This document shows, one piece after another, positions 1 to 8,904 of a DNA stretch of 64,000 bases. Numbering within the stretch: position 1 is the first letter of the stretch; each line of letters starts with the position of its first letter. The notes beneath the pieces are model-generated. The model made no database searches. It was not told the DNA's origin and saw only the letters and a list, made by a program, of their open reading frames with translations. The position numbers and the translations under genes were made by a program. The DNA is from Roseitranquillus sp963776845 (GTDB lineage Bacteria > Pseudomonadota > Alphaproteobacteria > Rhodobacterales > Rhodobacteraceae): NCBI GenBank assembly GCA_963776845.1, contig CAVZOJ010000013.1, forward strand, positions 124,001 to 188,000, in the 5' to 3' direction.

Positions 1-295
1 CGACGCAACTTCCGGAGAAATTCTCTCTGTCAATTATGTCCATGTCGCGGATGAATAGTTTCGTCGCAGCGGCAGGGGCCGGCACAGCGACATCTTCGAG
101 ATCCAACCTGGATATGACAGCCCCCTTTGGAAGCCACGGTCGGCGCGAACTGATCTTGTTCTCGCCGACTGGACATCGCCCCTGAGGGTTTCGCCCGAAC
201 AGCAATTCGTTCGGAGACGGATGGATAATCGCTATCCTGTCGAGCACAAAGTGGATCCAAGGCCGGACACGTGCGCTGTTTGAGCGCCTTAAGCG
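1..295. other. window edge, no recognisable gene
   Basis: A short open frame on the plus strand runs in from the left edge and ends at TAG 56-58. It could be the last 18 residues of a gene outside the window, but that is too short to identify. The rest of the stretch shows no frame with a ribosome binding site or a recognisable motif. It is the upstream region of the cysteine-synthase-like gene that follows. Confidence 0.3.
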
Positions 296-319
296 ATGGA
301 AACAGAGCGGAGAGAAGAA

Positions 320-1404
320 ATGGACGCCGTGACTATCAGAATAACACGAGGTTGCGGCAGGCTATACGCCAGCGTTCTTGAAACCGTCGGAGACACCCCC
401 GCCATCCGGATCAATTCTCTCGCGCCAGTCGGGGTCGACATCTACGTGAAGGCCAATTCCTTCAACCCGGCCGGGTCGGTCAAGGACAGGCTGGCGCTCA
501 GCATCATCGAGGAGGCGGAGCGGGATGGACGCCTGAGCCGCGGCCAGACGGTGGTCGAGGCGACCTCTTGCAATACCGGCATCGGGTTGGCGATGGTCTG
601 CGCGGCGAAGGGCTATCCGCTCGTGGTGACGATGGCCGACAGCTTCTCGGTCGAACGGCGCAAGCTGATGCGGATGATGGCGCGAAGGTGGTGCTGACGC
701 CACGGGCGGAGAAAGGCCTGGGCATGTACCGCCAGGCGGTGGAGCTGGCCGAGGCGAACGGCTGGTTCCCCGCCCGCCAGTTCGAGACCGACGCCAACGC
801 GCGTATCCACGAGAACACGACCGCCCACGGCATCATCGCGGATTTCAGCGGCGTTCGGCGGGACTACTGGGTCACCGGCTACGGCACCGGTGGCACGGTG
901 GCTGGCGTGGGCTGGGTCCTGCGCCGCGAGCGGCCCGAGACGAAGATCGTCCTATCGGAGCCCGCCAACGCGCAGCTTCTCGGCAGCGGCCACGCGCAGC
1001 CCCGCAATGCCGATCACTCGCCGGCCGCAAGCCACCCCGCCTTCGAGCCGCATCCGATCCAGGGCTGGAAGCCGGACTTCGTTCCCCACGTTCTGCAGGA
1101 GGCGGTCAACGACGGACTCTATGATGAGCTGATTCCGGGTTCAGGCGTCGACGGCATCGCCTGGGCGCAGAAGCTTGCGCGGCGGGAAGGCATCGTGACC
1201 GGGGTCTCGGGCGGAGCGGCCTTCGCCGTCGCCATGCAGGCCGCGAAATGGGCCGAACCCGGGACTGTCATCCTTTGCATGCTGCCCGACACGGGCGAAC
1301 GTTACATGTCGACTCCGCTATTCGACATGATTCTTGAGGAGATGACGAAAGAGGAAACGGCGCTGTCGCGGTCAACGCAAGGATACCAACTGGCCGCAGA
1401 ATGA
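320..1404 (+). pseudogene. cysteine synthase-like PLP enzyme, frameshifted
   Basis: The gene resembles the O-acetylserine sulfhydrylase / cystathionine beta-synthase fold (PLP type II). The first reading frame gives the N-terminal domain with the PLP-lysine motif NPAGSVKDRLA and the substrate loop, here TSCNTGIG. The second frame gives the C-terminal half with GTGGTVAGVG and VTGVSGGAA, the usual phosphate-binding and C-terminal glycine motifs. The frames join if one G is restored at about 676-681 (ATGATGGCGCG to ATGATGGGCGCG), which yields the expected MMGAKVVLT. ATG 320 is chosen because GGAGAGAAG precedes it; ATG 296 is possible. The substrate loop is normally TSGNTG, so the Cys is a second oddity. 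It is either a recent pseudogene or an intact gene with a sequencing indel. The exact substrate is unknown. Confidence 0.75.
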
Positions 1405-1442
1405 AAATACAGTCCACCACATCTCAATAAGGAGTATGAACA

Positions 1443-2003
1443 ATGTTTGGAATGAACTCGATTGCCATGAGCGGCGCGCTCTTCGGTGCGTTCGTCTCCC
1501 TCGTGGCGTCAGCGGCAGATGCGGAAACCGCCGCCGAGAAGATCGCGCGGGCCGAGACGGCAGCACCGACCAACATTACCGAAGAAGCGACGTTCCTGGA
1601 CCTTGACGGGACGGTCCTGCGGGAAGGGACGAATGGATGGGTCTGTTTCCCCGGGGTTCCCCTTATCCCCAACGACACCAACCCGATGTGCAACGACGAC
1701 GTCTGGATGAAGTGGATCAAGGCCATGTCGTCCGGCGGAGAATTTTCGACCGATGTTATCGGGGTGTCCTACATGCTGGCCGGCGACGCGATGGTCAATA
1801 ACGACGATCCGATGGCGACGGACCAGAACGATGGGGGCATGTGGATCGAAGAAGGTCCTCACCTGATGCTGCTTTTTCCCAACAGGGACATGGTGGCGAA
1901 CCTGCCGCACGATCCCTACGCGGGCGGCCCCTATGTCATGTGGGGCGACACCCCGCTTTGGCATGTAATGGCGCCGATCGAGGCGCAAAACGCGGCGCAA
2001 TAA
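1443..2003 (+). CDS. small secreted protein of unknown function
   Basis: This 186-residue protein has an N-terminal hydrophobic stretch ending in Ala-rich residues (about 1-27), consistent with a Sec signal peptide, so it is probably periplasmic or secreted. The mature part is acidic and rich in Trp, Met, Asp and Gly. Its motifs include LDLDGTVLREGTNGW, a Cys pair in FPGV...NPMC, and a C-terminal HDPYAGGPYVMW segment. I recall similar stand-alone proteins of uncharacterised function with the order 'DG-LREGTNGW ... GPYVMW', but I know no activity. A strong AAGGAG lies 8 bases before the ATG. It follows the broken PLP enzyme by 38 bases and may be co-transcribed with it. Confidence 0.75.
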   Translation: MFGMNSIAMSGALFGAFVSLVASAADAETAAEKIARAETAAPTNITEEATFLDLDGTVLREGTNGWVCFPGVPLIPNDTNPMCNDDVWMKWIKAMSSGGEFSTDVIGVSYMLAGDAMVNNDDPMATDQNDGGMWIEEGPHLMLLFPNRDMVANLPHDPYAGGPYVMWGDTPLWHVMAPIEAQNAAQ

Positions 2004-2147
2004 TTTGCCGCGGCGGCGGGGACCGGTCCGGATGGTAAGGTGAGGGACGCTCTCTCTCGGGCCGGTTCGGAAATGGGAAAACGGTCGGACTGCTCCGTCC
2101 TGCCGGCCGGCCACGCTTACGAACCATCCACTTCGGAAAAGCGAGCC

Positions 2148-3641
2148 ATGGACGCGATGATCGAGAAACCAGAGGCCGCCGTGGCCGAGACCCTCGACCC
2201 GGCGGATTGGGAACCGCTGCGCGTTCTCGCCAGGCGCATCGTCGACGACGCTGTCGACCATACCCGCGACGTGCGTGAGCGTCCGCTCTGGCAAGATATG
2301 CCAGCCGAGGTGCGCGCGCGATTTCGCAGCGCGGCGCCGCAGGAAGGCCGGCCCCTCGTGGAGGTCTACGACGATCTCGTCACCCATATGCTGCCTTACC
2401 CGATGGGCAACATCCATCCGCGCTTTTGGATGTGGTACATGGGAGCGAGCAACTTCACCGGCGCGCTTGGCGACTTCCTGGCGGCGGTCCTCGGCTCGAA
2501 CCTCGGCGGCGGGGATCACGCCGCGGCCGAGATTGACCAGCAGGTCGTCAGCTGGCTGAAGGAGATGATAGGCTATCCGCCCGAAACCAGCGGGACGCTG
2601 GTCTCGGGCGGGTCCATGGCCAATCTGATCGGGCTGATCGTGGCGCGGAACCAGATGTCGGGGATCGATCTGCGCGAATTCGGCGTGGGTGCGTTGAAGG
2701 CGCCGATGCGCTTCTACGGCTCCGACCAAATCCATTCCTGCCATCAACGCGCGGTGGAGGCGATGGGGTTGGGCAACCACTCCCTCCGTCGCGTGGCATC
2801 CGATGCAGAGTGCCGGATGGACGTCTCCGCCCTCCGTACGGCCATCGCCGAGGATCGGGCGGCCGGGCTGAGCCCTGCCTGCGTCATCGCCACCGCAGGG
2901 ACGGTCAACACCGGAGCGATCGACGATCTCGAGGCGATCGCCGACCTCTGCGCCGAGGAGGGCCTGTGGCTGCATGTCGACGGCTGCATCGGCGCTCTCC
3001 TGGCCATCGCGCCCCAAGCCAGGGCGCTGGTTCGGGGCATCACGCGAGCGGATTCAATCGCGCTCGATCCGCACAAGTGGCTGCACGCTCCATTTGAGGT
3101 TGGCTGCGTCTTGGTCAGGGATGCCGACGCGCACTTCCGCAGTTTCACGCTGACCCCTGAGTACCTGGAGAGCGCTCCGCGAGGTATTGCTTCAGGCGCG
3201 TGGCTGCACGATTTCGGCCTCCAGACGTCGCGCGGGTTCCGCGCCCTCAAGGTCTGGATGGCGCTGAAGGAGCATGGCGTTGCCAAGTTCGGCCGCCTGA
3301 TAGAGCAGGACCTCGCCCACGCCCGCTACCTGGCGGAACGGATCGAGGCGACACCGGACCTGACGTTGTGCTTTCCGCCGGCCATCAACATCGTCTGCTT
3401 CCGCTACGATCCCGGAGGGCTGCCAGAGGCCACGCTCAAAAGGCTGAACACGGACATCATGGTCCGGATGCAGATCTCCGGCGTCGCCGCGGTCTCCGAC
3501 ACGACGGTGCGAGGCCACCACTGTCTACGCGCCGCGCTCAACAATCATCGCACGACGAGAGCCGACCTAAACATCCTGACCGACGAAGTCGCGCGGCAGG
3601 GGGCGATATTGCTCGCGGAGCCCGATCAGGACTGTAGTTGA
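2148..3641 (+). CDS. group II PLP-dependent amino-acid decarboxylase
   Basis: This 497-residue enzyme belongs to the aromatic-L-amino-acid / glutamate / cysteine-sulfinate decarboxylase family (fold type I). The PLP lysine sits in DPHKWLHAPFEVG (about residue 310). VSGGSMANLIGL and the HVDGCIGA segment with the PLP-binding Asp are also present. ATG 2148 is preferred over the GTG at 2040 because family similarity begins a few residues after it (DPADWEPLRVLARRIVDDAVD) and the upstream extension resembles nothing. Family members release CO2 from aromatic or acidic amino acids; motifs alone do not fix the substrate. It is transcribed in the same direction as the upstream PLP enzyme, 144 bases from the secreted protein gene. 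Confidence 0.88.
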   Translation: MDAMIEKPEAAVAETLDPADWEPLRVLARRIVDDAVDHTRDVRERPLWQDMPAEVRARFRSAAPQEGRPLVEVYDDLVTHMLPYPMGNIHPRFWMWYMGASNFTGALGDFLAAVLGSNLGGGDHAAAEIDQQVVSWLKEMIGYPPETSGTLVSGGSMANLIGLIVARNQMSGIDLREFGVGALKAPMRFYGSDQIHSCHQRAVEAMGLGNHSLRRVASDAECRMDVSALRTAIAEDRAAGLSPACVIATAGTVNTGAIDDLEAIADLCAEEGLWLHVDGCIGALLAIAPQARALVRGITRADSIALDPHKWLHAPFEVGCVLVRDADAHFRSFTLTPEYLESAPRGIASGAWLHDFGLQTSRGFRALKVWMALKEHGVAKFGRLIEQDLAHARYLAERIEATPDLTLCFPPAINIVCFRYDPGGLPEATLKRLNTDIMVRMQISGVAAVSDTTVRGHHCLRAALNNHRTTRADLNILTDEVARQGAILLAEPDQDCS

Positions 3642-4189
3642 ACGGCGACCATTTCGGCTCTCCCGCTGACGCGTCAGAGCCGTCGATATGCACCGGGTGG
3701 TTTGAAAAAAGCTGCCGCGGTGGCAAGGCCAATAGCAAAGCATTGGGCAGGGTGCCCACGTCGCTGCACCATCCATGATTCTTTCGGCTTTGAGCGGCCG
3801 CTTTGGTGAAGCTCGATCAGAATTCAGCCGCCGCAGAGAAGGTCCGCTCTCCTGAAGGTTTTTCGATGCGGGCCGCGGCGTGACGGTGGCCGCTGGCGGG
3901 TGCGGCCCGCGTTGACAAACCTCGGAAGGACGAAGCCGCGGGGGTCTGGCGTCGGTCTATGGGGAAAGCGCGCGGGTGTCGCTGGCTCCGGTGCGCCGCC
4001 GATTGTCGGGAGGCCGGCTCCGATCCAGACGGAGCTCGTGCCGTGGCGGGATCGGCGACGGGACGCAGGCCCACCGGTCTTGTTGTCGGGGCGCGTTCGT
4101 CGAGACGGCCACTGCGGGACGTGAGGCACGGCATTTCCGGACCGCTGGTTCCATCCGGATCGGGTTCGACGAAGGTGATGGCCCTATCA
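3642..4189. other. non-coding stretch beside the IS91-type element
   Basis: Several overlapping frames exist but none has a ribosome binding site, family motif or plausible composition. By position, this side contains the 3' flank of the IS91-type transposase, where elements of the family carry their replication-origin end. I could not locate that end from sequence alone. Confidence 0.4.
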
Positions 4190-5413
4190 TCATGCGGCAG
4201 CCCTCCGCGGAGGTGCGCGGGTCTTCGGACGCTCGCCGCGCCTGAAGGTCTCGATAATGCGCATCGGTCCGCCGCAGTCGGGGCACGGTTCCCTGAGGGT
4301 GAGCGGGAGGGCTGCGTCGGCATCGTTGGCATCGGATTCCACCGCCGGCTCGACGCCGGGCAGGGCGCGGATGGTCTCGATGTTGCGCCTGCGGCCATTG
4401 CCGGCGAGTAGCCCGTAGTGCCGGATGCGGTGGAACCCGTCCGGCAGGACGTGCAGCAGGAAGCGCCTGATGAACTCGTCGGTGGCGAGCCGCAGGACCT
4501 TCTGGCGGTCGCCGTTCTTGATCCGGTAGTCCTTCCAACGGAACGCGACGGTCTCGGCGTCGGCGCTGACGAGTCGGCTGTTCGAGATGGCGACGCGGTG
4601 GGTGTAGCGGCTGAGATAGGCCAGAACGGCTTCCGGTCCGCCGAAGGGCGGCTTGGCGTAGACCACCCATTCGACCTTGCGCAGCGGCGCGAGCCAGGCG
4701 GCGAAGGCGGCGGTCTCTGCCAGCCCCACCAAGTCGCCGAAGAAGGCGAGGTTGCCGGCGCCGTGCAGCGCCGCCAGTCCTTCCAGGAACAGCCGCCGGA
4801 ACAGCCGCGACAGCACTCGGACCGGGAGGAAGAAGCCCGGGCGGCAGGCGATCCACCGGTTGCCGTCGGGCGAGAGCCCGCCGCCGGGCACGATCATGTG
4901 GACATGCGGATGGTGGATCAGGGCCGAGCCCGTCGTGTCGAAGGCGCGCCTCCGGCACGATGTGTGCAGCACGCTGGTCATGCCGATCCGGGCGCCGAGG
5001 TGCCGCGGATCGGCAGCGATCGTGGTCAGCGTCTCGGCGGAGGCGCGGAACAGCAGGTCGTAGACCGCCTTCTTGTTCCAGAAGGCGATGCGGGCGATCT
5101 CCGCCGGCAGGGTGAAGACGACGTGGAAGTACTCCACCGGCAGCAGGTCCTTCGTGCGGGCAGCCATCCAATCCCGCGCGGCCGGTCCCTGGCACTTCGG
5201 GCAGTGCCGGTTCTTGCACGAGTTGTATGCGACGTGCCGGTGGCTGCACTTGGCGCATGCCGCCACGTGACCGCCGAGCGCCTCCGTCCGGCAGGCTTCG
5301 ATCGCCGCCATGACCTTGAGCTGGGTCAGGCCGACATGACCGGCATGGGCCCGCCGCCACGCGGGGCCATGGGCGCGGAAGATGTCGGCGATCTCCAGCT
5401 TCGCCCGGACCAC
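4190..5413 (-). CDS. IS91 family transposase (HUH / Y2 type)
   Basis: This 407-residue protein opens with the zinc-finger-like N-terminus typical of IS91 transposases (CAKCSHRHVAYNSCKNRHCPKCQ, about residues 53-75). It continues with VEYFHVVFTLP and the metal-binding histidine motif HHPHVHMIVPGGG (about 168-180). SRYTHRVAISNSRL, carrying the catalytic-tyrosine region, follows, and a second CxxC occurs near the C-terminus (CPDCGG). Immediately before HHPHVHM the usual HTWGSAL is replaced by HT-SCRRRAFDTT-GSAL, a net gain of nine residues created by the 28-bp palindrome at 4934-4961. The start is GTG 5413, 13 bases after the recombinase stop, suggesting translational coupling. The insertion is in frame, so the protein may still be made, but it lies next to the HUH motif. 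Confidence 0.88.
   Translation of the reverse strand: MVRAKLEIADIFRAHGPAWRRAHAGHVGLTQLKVMAAIEACRTEALGGHVAACAKCSHRHVAYNSCKNRHCPKCQGPAARDWMAARTKDLLPVEYFHVVFTLPAEIARIAFWNKKAVYDLLFRASAETLTTIAADPRHLGARIGMTSVLHTSCRRRAFDTTGSALIHHPHVHMIVPGGGLSPDGNRWIACRPGFFLPVRVLSRLFRRLFLEGLAALHGAGNLAFFGDLVGLAETAAFAAWLAPLRKVEWVVYAKPPFGGPEAVLAYLSRYTHRVAISNSRLVSADAETVAFRWKDYRIKNGDRQKVLRLATDEFIRRFLLHVLPDGFHRIRHYGLLAGNGRRRNIETIRALPGVEPAVESDANDADAALPLTLREPCPDCGGPMRIIETFRRGERPKTRAPPRRAAA
4934..4961. repeat. 28-bp palindromic element, copy 1
   Basis: The ends are inverted repeats (TCGTG ... CACGA) around a GGCGCGCC core, with only two or three mismatched pairs over the whole unit. It lies inside the IS91 transposase gene and adds nine codons. 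Read on either strand, all six frames through the unit are open. A second copy differing at three positions lies at 5863-5890. Confidence 0.8.
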
Positions 5414-5426
5414 CCCGGCCCGGGCG

Positions 5427-6341
5427 CTACTCGAGGCCGCGCCTGACGGTCTGGTCCTGAAGCTGCTTCAGCCGCTCGAACGGGCTCACGGTGTCGCGGA
5501 TCGTCTTGGTGGCGACATGGGTGTACCGCGCCGTCGTGCTCAGCTTCGCGTGCCCCAGCAGGACCTGGATCACCCGCACGTCGGTGTTGGCCTCGAGCAG
5601 GTGCGTGGCGAAGCTGTGGCGGAGCGTGTGCAGCGTCGCCGGCTTGGCGATGCCGGCCATGTGCTTGGCCGAGGTGAACGCCCGGTTGAGCTGGCGTGGC
5701 GACAGCGGGTTGATCTTCGGCTTGCCCGGAAAGAGCCAGCCCTCGGGCCGGGACTCGCTCCAGTAATCGCGCAAGAGGTCCAGAAGGCGGGGCGAGAGCA
5801 TCGCCTTGCGGTCTCTGCCGCCCTTGCCGTTGTCGACGTGGATCAGCATGCGGTCGCTGTCGTCGTTTCGAAGACGCGCCTCTGGCACGATGTCCGTGAC
5901 CTTCAGGTTGCAGACTTCCGAGGCGCGCAGCCCCGCCCCGTAGCTGATGCCGAGCGCGGCTCGGTACGTCAGGCCCGGGCCGGGAACCGCGGCGAGCAGA
6001 TCGGCAACCTCCTCGACGCTCAGGACCACCGGTAACTTCCGCGGATGCCGGCGGAACTGCATGTACCGCTTCATCTCCTCGCGCCCGCAGGTCACGCCGA
6101 AGAAGAACCGCAGCGAGATGATGCGCACGTTGAACGTCGGCGCCGACACGCCGGTGTCCGTCATGTGAAGCTGGTAAGCCCGCAGCTCCTCCGGCGTCGC
6201 CGTATCCGGCGATCGCTTCAGGAACGTCGCGAAGTCCTTGACCCCTCGGATGTGTGCCTGCTGCGTCTTCTCGGCCATGCCACGAATGCGCATGTCCTCG
6301 ATCATCCGCTCGCGCAGCGGCGTGGTCCTCTCCTCTTTCAC
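5427..6341 (-). CDS. tyrosine recombinase / integrase (IS91-associated)
   Basis: This is a phage-integrase-family site-specific recombinase of 304 residues. It has an N-terminal SAM-like DNA-binding domain (RERMIEDMRIRGMAEKTQQAHIRGVKDFATFL). Its catalytic domain carries the Arg box GAGLRASEVCNLKVTDI, the HTLRHSFATHLLE box (H-x-x-R), LLGHAKLSTTARYTHV, and the nucleophile Tyr in the last motif. GTG 6341 is chosen because a perfect AGGAGG lies five bases upstream. Between TDI and DSDRM the protein has nine extra residues (VPEARLRND), encoded by the palindrome at 5863-5890. In IS91-like modules this gene commonly precedes the transposase, but its role in transposition is not established. Confidence 0.88.
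   Translation of the reverse strand: MKEERTTPLRERMIEDMRIRGMAEKTQQAHIRGVKDFATFLKRSPDTATPEELRAYQLHMTDTGVSAPTFNVRIISLRFFFGVTCGREEMKRYMQFRRHPRKLPVVLSVEEVADLLAAVPGPGLTYRAALGISYGAGLRASEVCNLKVTDIVPEARLRNDDSDRMLIHVDNGKGGRDRKAMLSPRLLDLLRDYWSESRPEGWLFPGKPKINPLSPRQLNRAFTSAKHMAGIAKPATLHTLRHSFATHLLEANTDVRVIQVLLGHAKLSTTARYTHVATKTIRDTVSPFERLKQLQDQTVRRGLE
5863..5890. repeat. 28-bp palindromic element, copy 2
   Basis: This has the same architecture as the copy at 4934-4961, differing at three positions, and is also an in-frame nine-codon gain, here inside the recombinase gene. It is read in a different codon phase from copy 1 (VPEARLR here, SCRRRAF there). The coding gain is therefore a property of the DNA unit rather than of a conserved peptide. 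Confidence 0.8.
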
Positions 6342-6622
6342 GGGAACCTCCTGTCTGACGATTGAGAAGGTCCCAATCGTCAATCCGGGAAGGCCGATCA
6401 GAGAAGCGCGGAGGTCAGGGCAGCATCCGCCGCCCGCCGCAGGCGACAATGCCGCGAGAGCGGCTTAGTCCGTCCGCCCTACGCGTCGGTCGTGACGGTG
6501 ATGAAGGACGGCCCTGAGCGCTTCCGCACGCACGGCAACTCAGAACGAGCATGGTGGCATGCAGGTGCTCCTGCGGCAGTTATCTCTCTCTGATCCACTG
6601 TCGGGCACAGCGACGTACAGGG
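6342..6622. other. intergenic, no gene seen
   Basis: This lies between the GTG start of the recombinase and the 3' end of the broken histidine kinase. It should hold the recombinase promoter and possibly the outer end of the IS91-type element. No coding frame or strong hairpin is convincing. Confidence 0.4.
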
Positions 6623-8044
6623 TCACGCGTGTGTCTCATTAACGCGGACGAGCGTCGCCAGCATGTCCAGCATCTCCTCGGTGGAGAACGGTTTCTCCAG
6701 AAACACGGCTTCTTCCTGCGCACGTGCGGCGTCGGTGTAGCCTGTCACAAAAGCAAAGGGGATGCCGCGCTCCCGCAGTATATGGGCGATAGGCGTCGAC
6801 AGCTCGCCTGCAAGATTCATGTCGAGGAAGGCGCCGTCGAGGGCCGGTTCGGAGCGTGCGCGCCGGAGACCGTCGTCGAGGGACCGCGCAGGCCCGATCG
6901 GGATGTGCCCGGTCGACGCGAGATCCGAGACGATCCGCTCGGCGATGAGCGGCTCGTCTTCCACCACAAGGACCCTCAGCGAGCGTCTGTCTCCACTCAT
7001 GGTCCGCGCACGCCGCGGCGCGGCCGCGACGTCGTCTCTCCCCGTCCTCGCCTTGCTGATGCCGCGCGCGATCGAGAGGGAAACGCAAAGCCCTTCGGCT
7101 CGCCAGTCATATTCGATTTTTCCGTCGATCTGGCGTACCAGCGCCGAGATCATCCGCGAGCCGAAACCCGTGCTTTCGGGCGCCGAAACCGTCGGCCCTC
7201 CGCGTTCCTCCCAGAAGACGCAAAGCCTGTCTTCATTCTCCAGGCACCAACGGACAGAGACCGATCCTTCTTCGTGGGAGAGGCCGCCGTACTTCACGGC
7301 GTTCGTTGCAAGCTCGTGTAGAATCATCGTCACTGTCTGCACCGCGTCCGGCAGCACGGTGACGGGCGGCCCCTCGAGCGAGACGCGATGCGCCGCGGCG
7401 TCTCCCGCGTAGGGCGCGAGTTCCGCACGCAGGATCGTCGAGAGATCGATCGCGTTCCAGCGGTTCTCGGCAAGGAGCGAGTGCGAGCGTCCGAGCGCGG
7501 AGACGCGCCCTCGACGGCCTCCCGGAACGCGGACATCGTGCCGGCGCGCGTCAGCTTCACGACCGATTGCACGACGGCGAGCGCGTTCTTCGCACGGTGG
7601 TCGACTTCCCTCATGAGAAGGCGCTGCCGTTCCTCGCTCTCCCGTCGCTCGGTCACATCGGCGATGACCACGACGATCAGCTTCTCGTCTCCGTCGCCGT
7701 GGACGACCGAGCCGGAGAAGGTGAAGACCTTCTCCCAACCCTCGTCCGTCCTGCGCACCCGTCGCTCGACATTGTGGACGGTCTCGCCGCGCAGGATGCG
7801 CTGAACCACACGCTCTTCGGCGGGCAGCGGCTCTCCGGTCTCCACATCGCTGATTTCGAAGAGCCGGTTCATCTGCTCCGCAGAGGGGGCAGCATCCGTC
7901 ACGGCGAACCCGTGCATGGCGAGCGCCGCCGGGTTCCAGTGTGTCGCACGGCCGGCCGTGTCGAAGATGACGAGGCCTTCGGCCAGCTGCTCAACCACGG
8001 CCGCGAGCCGCGCCTCGCTTTCCCGAAGACCGTAGGATCGAGCC
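6623..8044 (-). pseudogene. hybrid HWE histidine kinase with receiver, truncated and frameshifted
   Basis: Reading 8044 to 6623 gives a PAS domain (SEARLAAVVEQLAEGLVIFDTAG ... VIADVTERRESEERQ). Next comes the HWE/HisKA_2 dimerisation box with phospho-acceptor His (LLMREVDHRAKNALAVVQSVV), a HATPase domain (LHELATNAVKYGGLS; GFGSRMI), and a receiver domain (VLVVEDEPLIAERIV ... FLDMNLAG ... FVTGYTD ... FLEKPFS). The phospho-accepting Asp and the conserved Lys are present. Two lesions exist: a one-base loss in a G run at about 7508-7510 after FREAVEG, and loss of the N-terminus, which is replaced at about 8045 by an IS5 transposase scrap. Family members sense light, stress or redox and signal through a response regulator. 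As written it cannot make a full kinase, though the receiver could be translated from ATG 6999. Confidence 0.8.
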
Positions 8045-8345
8045 GCCGGTAGAGCGCGCGGTGCAACCGGGTCCAGACGCCAGCGAGCCGCCAGCGACGA
8101 AAGTACCACCAGACCGTCCCCCATGGCGGAAAGTCCTTCGGCAACAGCCGCCACGGGCAGCCGGTCCGCAGCAAGTAGAAGATCGCGTTCACGACAGCTC
8201 GCAGGTCCGTCCGCCGCGGCCTCCCACCTGGCCGAGGAGTTGGAAGATGTGGCGCGATCAACGCCCATTGAGCATCGCTCAGGTCGGTCGCACAGACATG
8301 TGGCACCATCGTCTCCCTCGTCATTCTCGACGAGAACATGGGCCT
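8045..8345 (-). mobile_element. IS5-family transposase N-terminal remnant
   Basis: From ATG 8309 on the minus strand the frame reads as the N-terminus of an IS5-group transposase (DLSDAQWALIAPHLP ... GGRPRRTDLRAVVNAIFYLLRTGCPWRLLPKDFPPWGTVWWYFRRW). It breaks off after about 85 residues straight into the kinase PAS region. The catalytic DDE residues lie in the missing part, so it is dead. The outer end near 8345 is an estimate because no terminal repeat was found. It marks the event that removed the 5' end of the kinase. Confidence 0.7.
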
Positions 8346-8904
8346 GGACGCCATGGTGGCGACTTCTCACACACCCTCTTACAGAGACTTCGGGCGCCGC
8401 GCTGGCCGACGCACGTGTCCGATGCAGAACACCTCGCGACGGTGGCCATCCGCCGGAAGACGCGCGCGAGGTCGCCCAAAGCGTCATATCGTTCTGCAGC
8501 TTCGAATCCGCCGGCAGGAGCGGCGGGATCAGGGCTTGGCCGCGGACCTGCGGTGGCTGGACCGAACCATGCTGCTCTTCGCGGACCGGCTGCTGGCGTG
8601 TGAGGCGCAGGCGCGCATCAGGGGGCGGCTTGCGCACGAGCTCCGGCGCCCGGCGCCGACCGATTGTCGCGGCGCCGGCGCTGCGCACGACGCGGTGGCA
8701 TTGATCGGCAAGGTCGCGGGCCCCGCGACGGGCGCGCGCCTGAAACACCCGCTCTGAGAGCCTGCCGTCCGGCGCGGCGCGGTCGAGCGGCGCGGTAGCG
8801 CAAGGTCGGGAAGGGCCGGCCCACGTGGACGCGTTTTAGGCGGCCGGTGCCCTTCCGATCGATTGGCTCGCACTTCGCGCGGCCAAGCTCCGTCGTCCTG
8901 GCCC
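8346..8904. other. degraded region, possible gene scrap
   Basis: One minus-strand frame near 8410-8520 contains FEAAERYDALGDLARVFRRMA. This resembles a 'DALGDLARVFRRMA' segment I associate with sensor/cyclase-type signalling proteins. It runs out in both directions without a start, and the surrounding frames carry no motif. It may be a remnant of the broken kinase's original neighbour. No other feature is supportable before the beta-helix gene. Confidence 0.25.

Larger units (their letters stand above)
4190..6341 (-). mobile_element. IS91-type element: Y-recombinase plus HUH transposase
   Basis: Two minus-strand genes 13 bases apart encode a tyrosine recombinase followed by an IS91-family transposase. 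This pairing is common next to IS91-like transposases in proteobacteria. IS91 elements transpose by rolling-circle replication and lack terminal inverted repeats, so the outer boundaries are not set by eye; the coordinates given are those of the genes only. Both genes contain a copy of the same 28-bp palindrome as extra in-frame sequence. Confidence 0.8.

Noticed and set aside
1509..3017. Minus-strand frame of about 500 codons across the secreted protein and decarboxylase
   Set aside because: It has no recognisable domain, and both plus-strand genes are well supported by motifs and a ribosome binding site.
8061..8757. Plus-strand open frames opposite the kinase, IS5 scrap and degraded region
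   Set aside because: No motifs or ribosome binding sites. They are antisense to identified remnants, and their Arg/Ser-rich content is typical of shadows.
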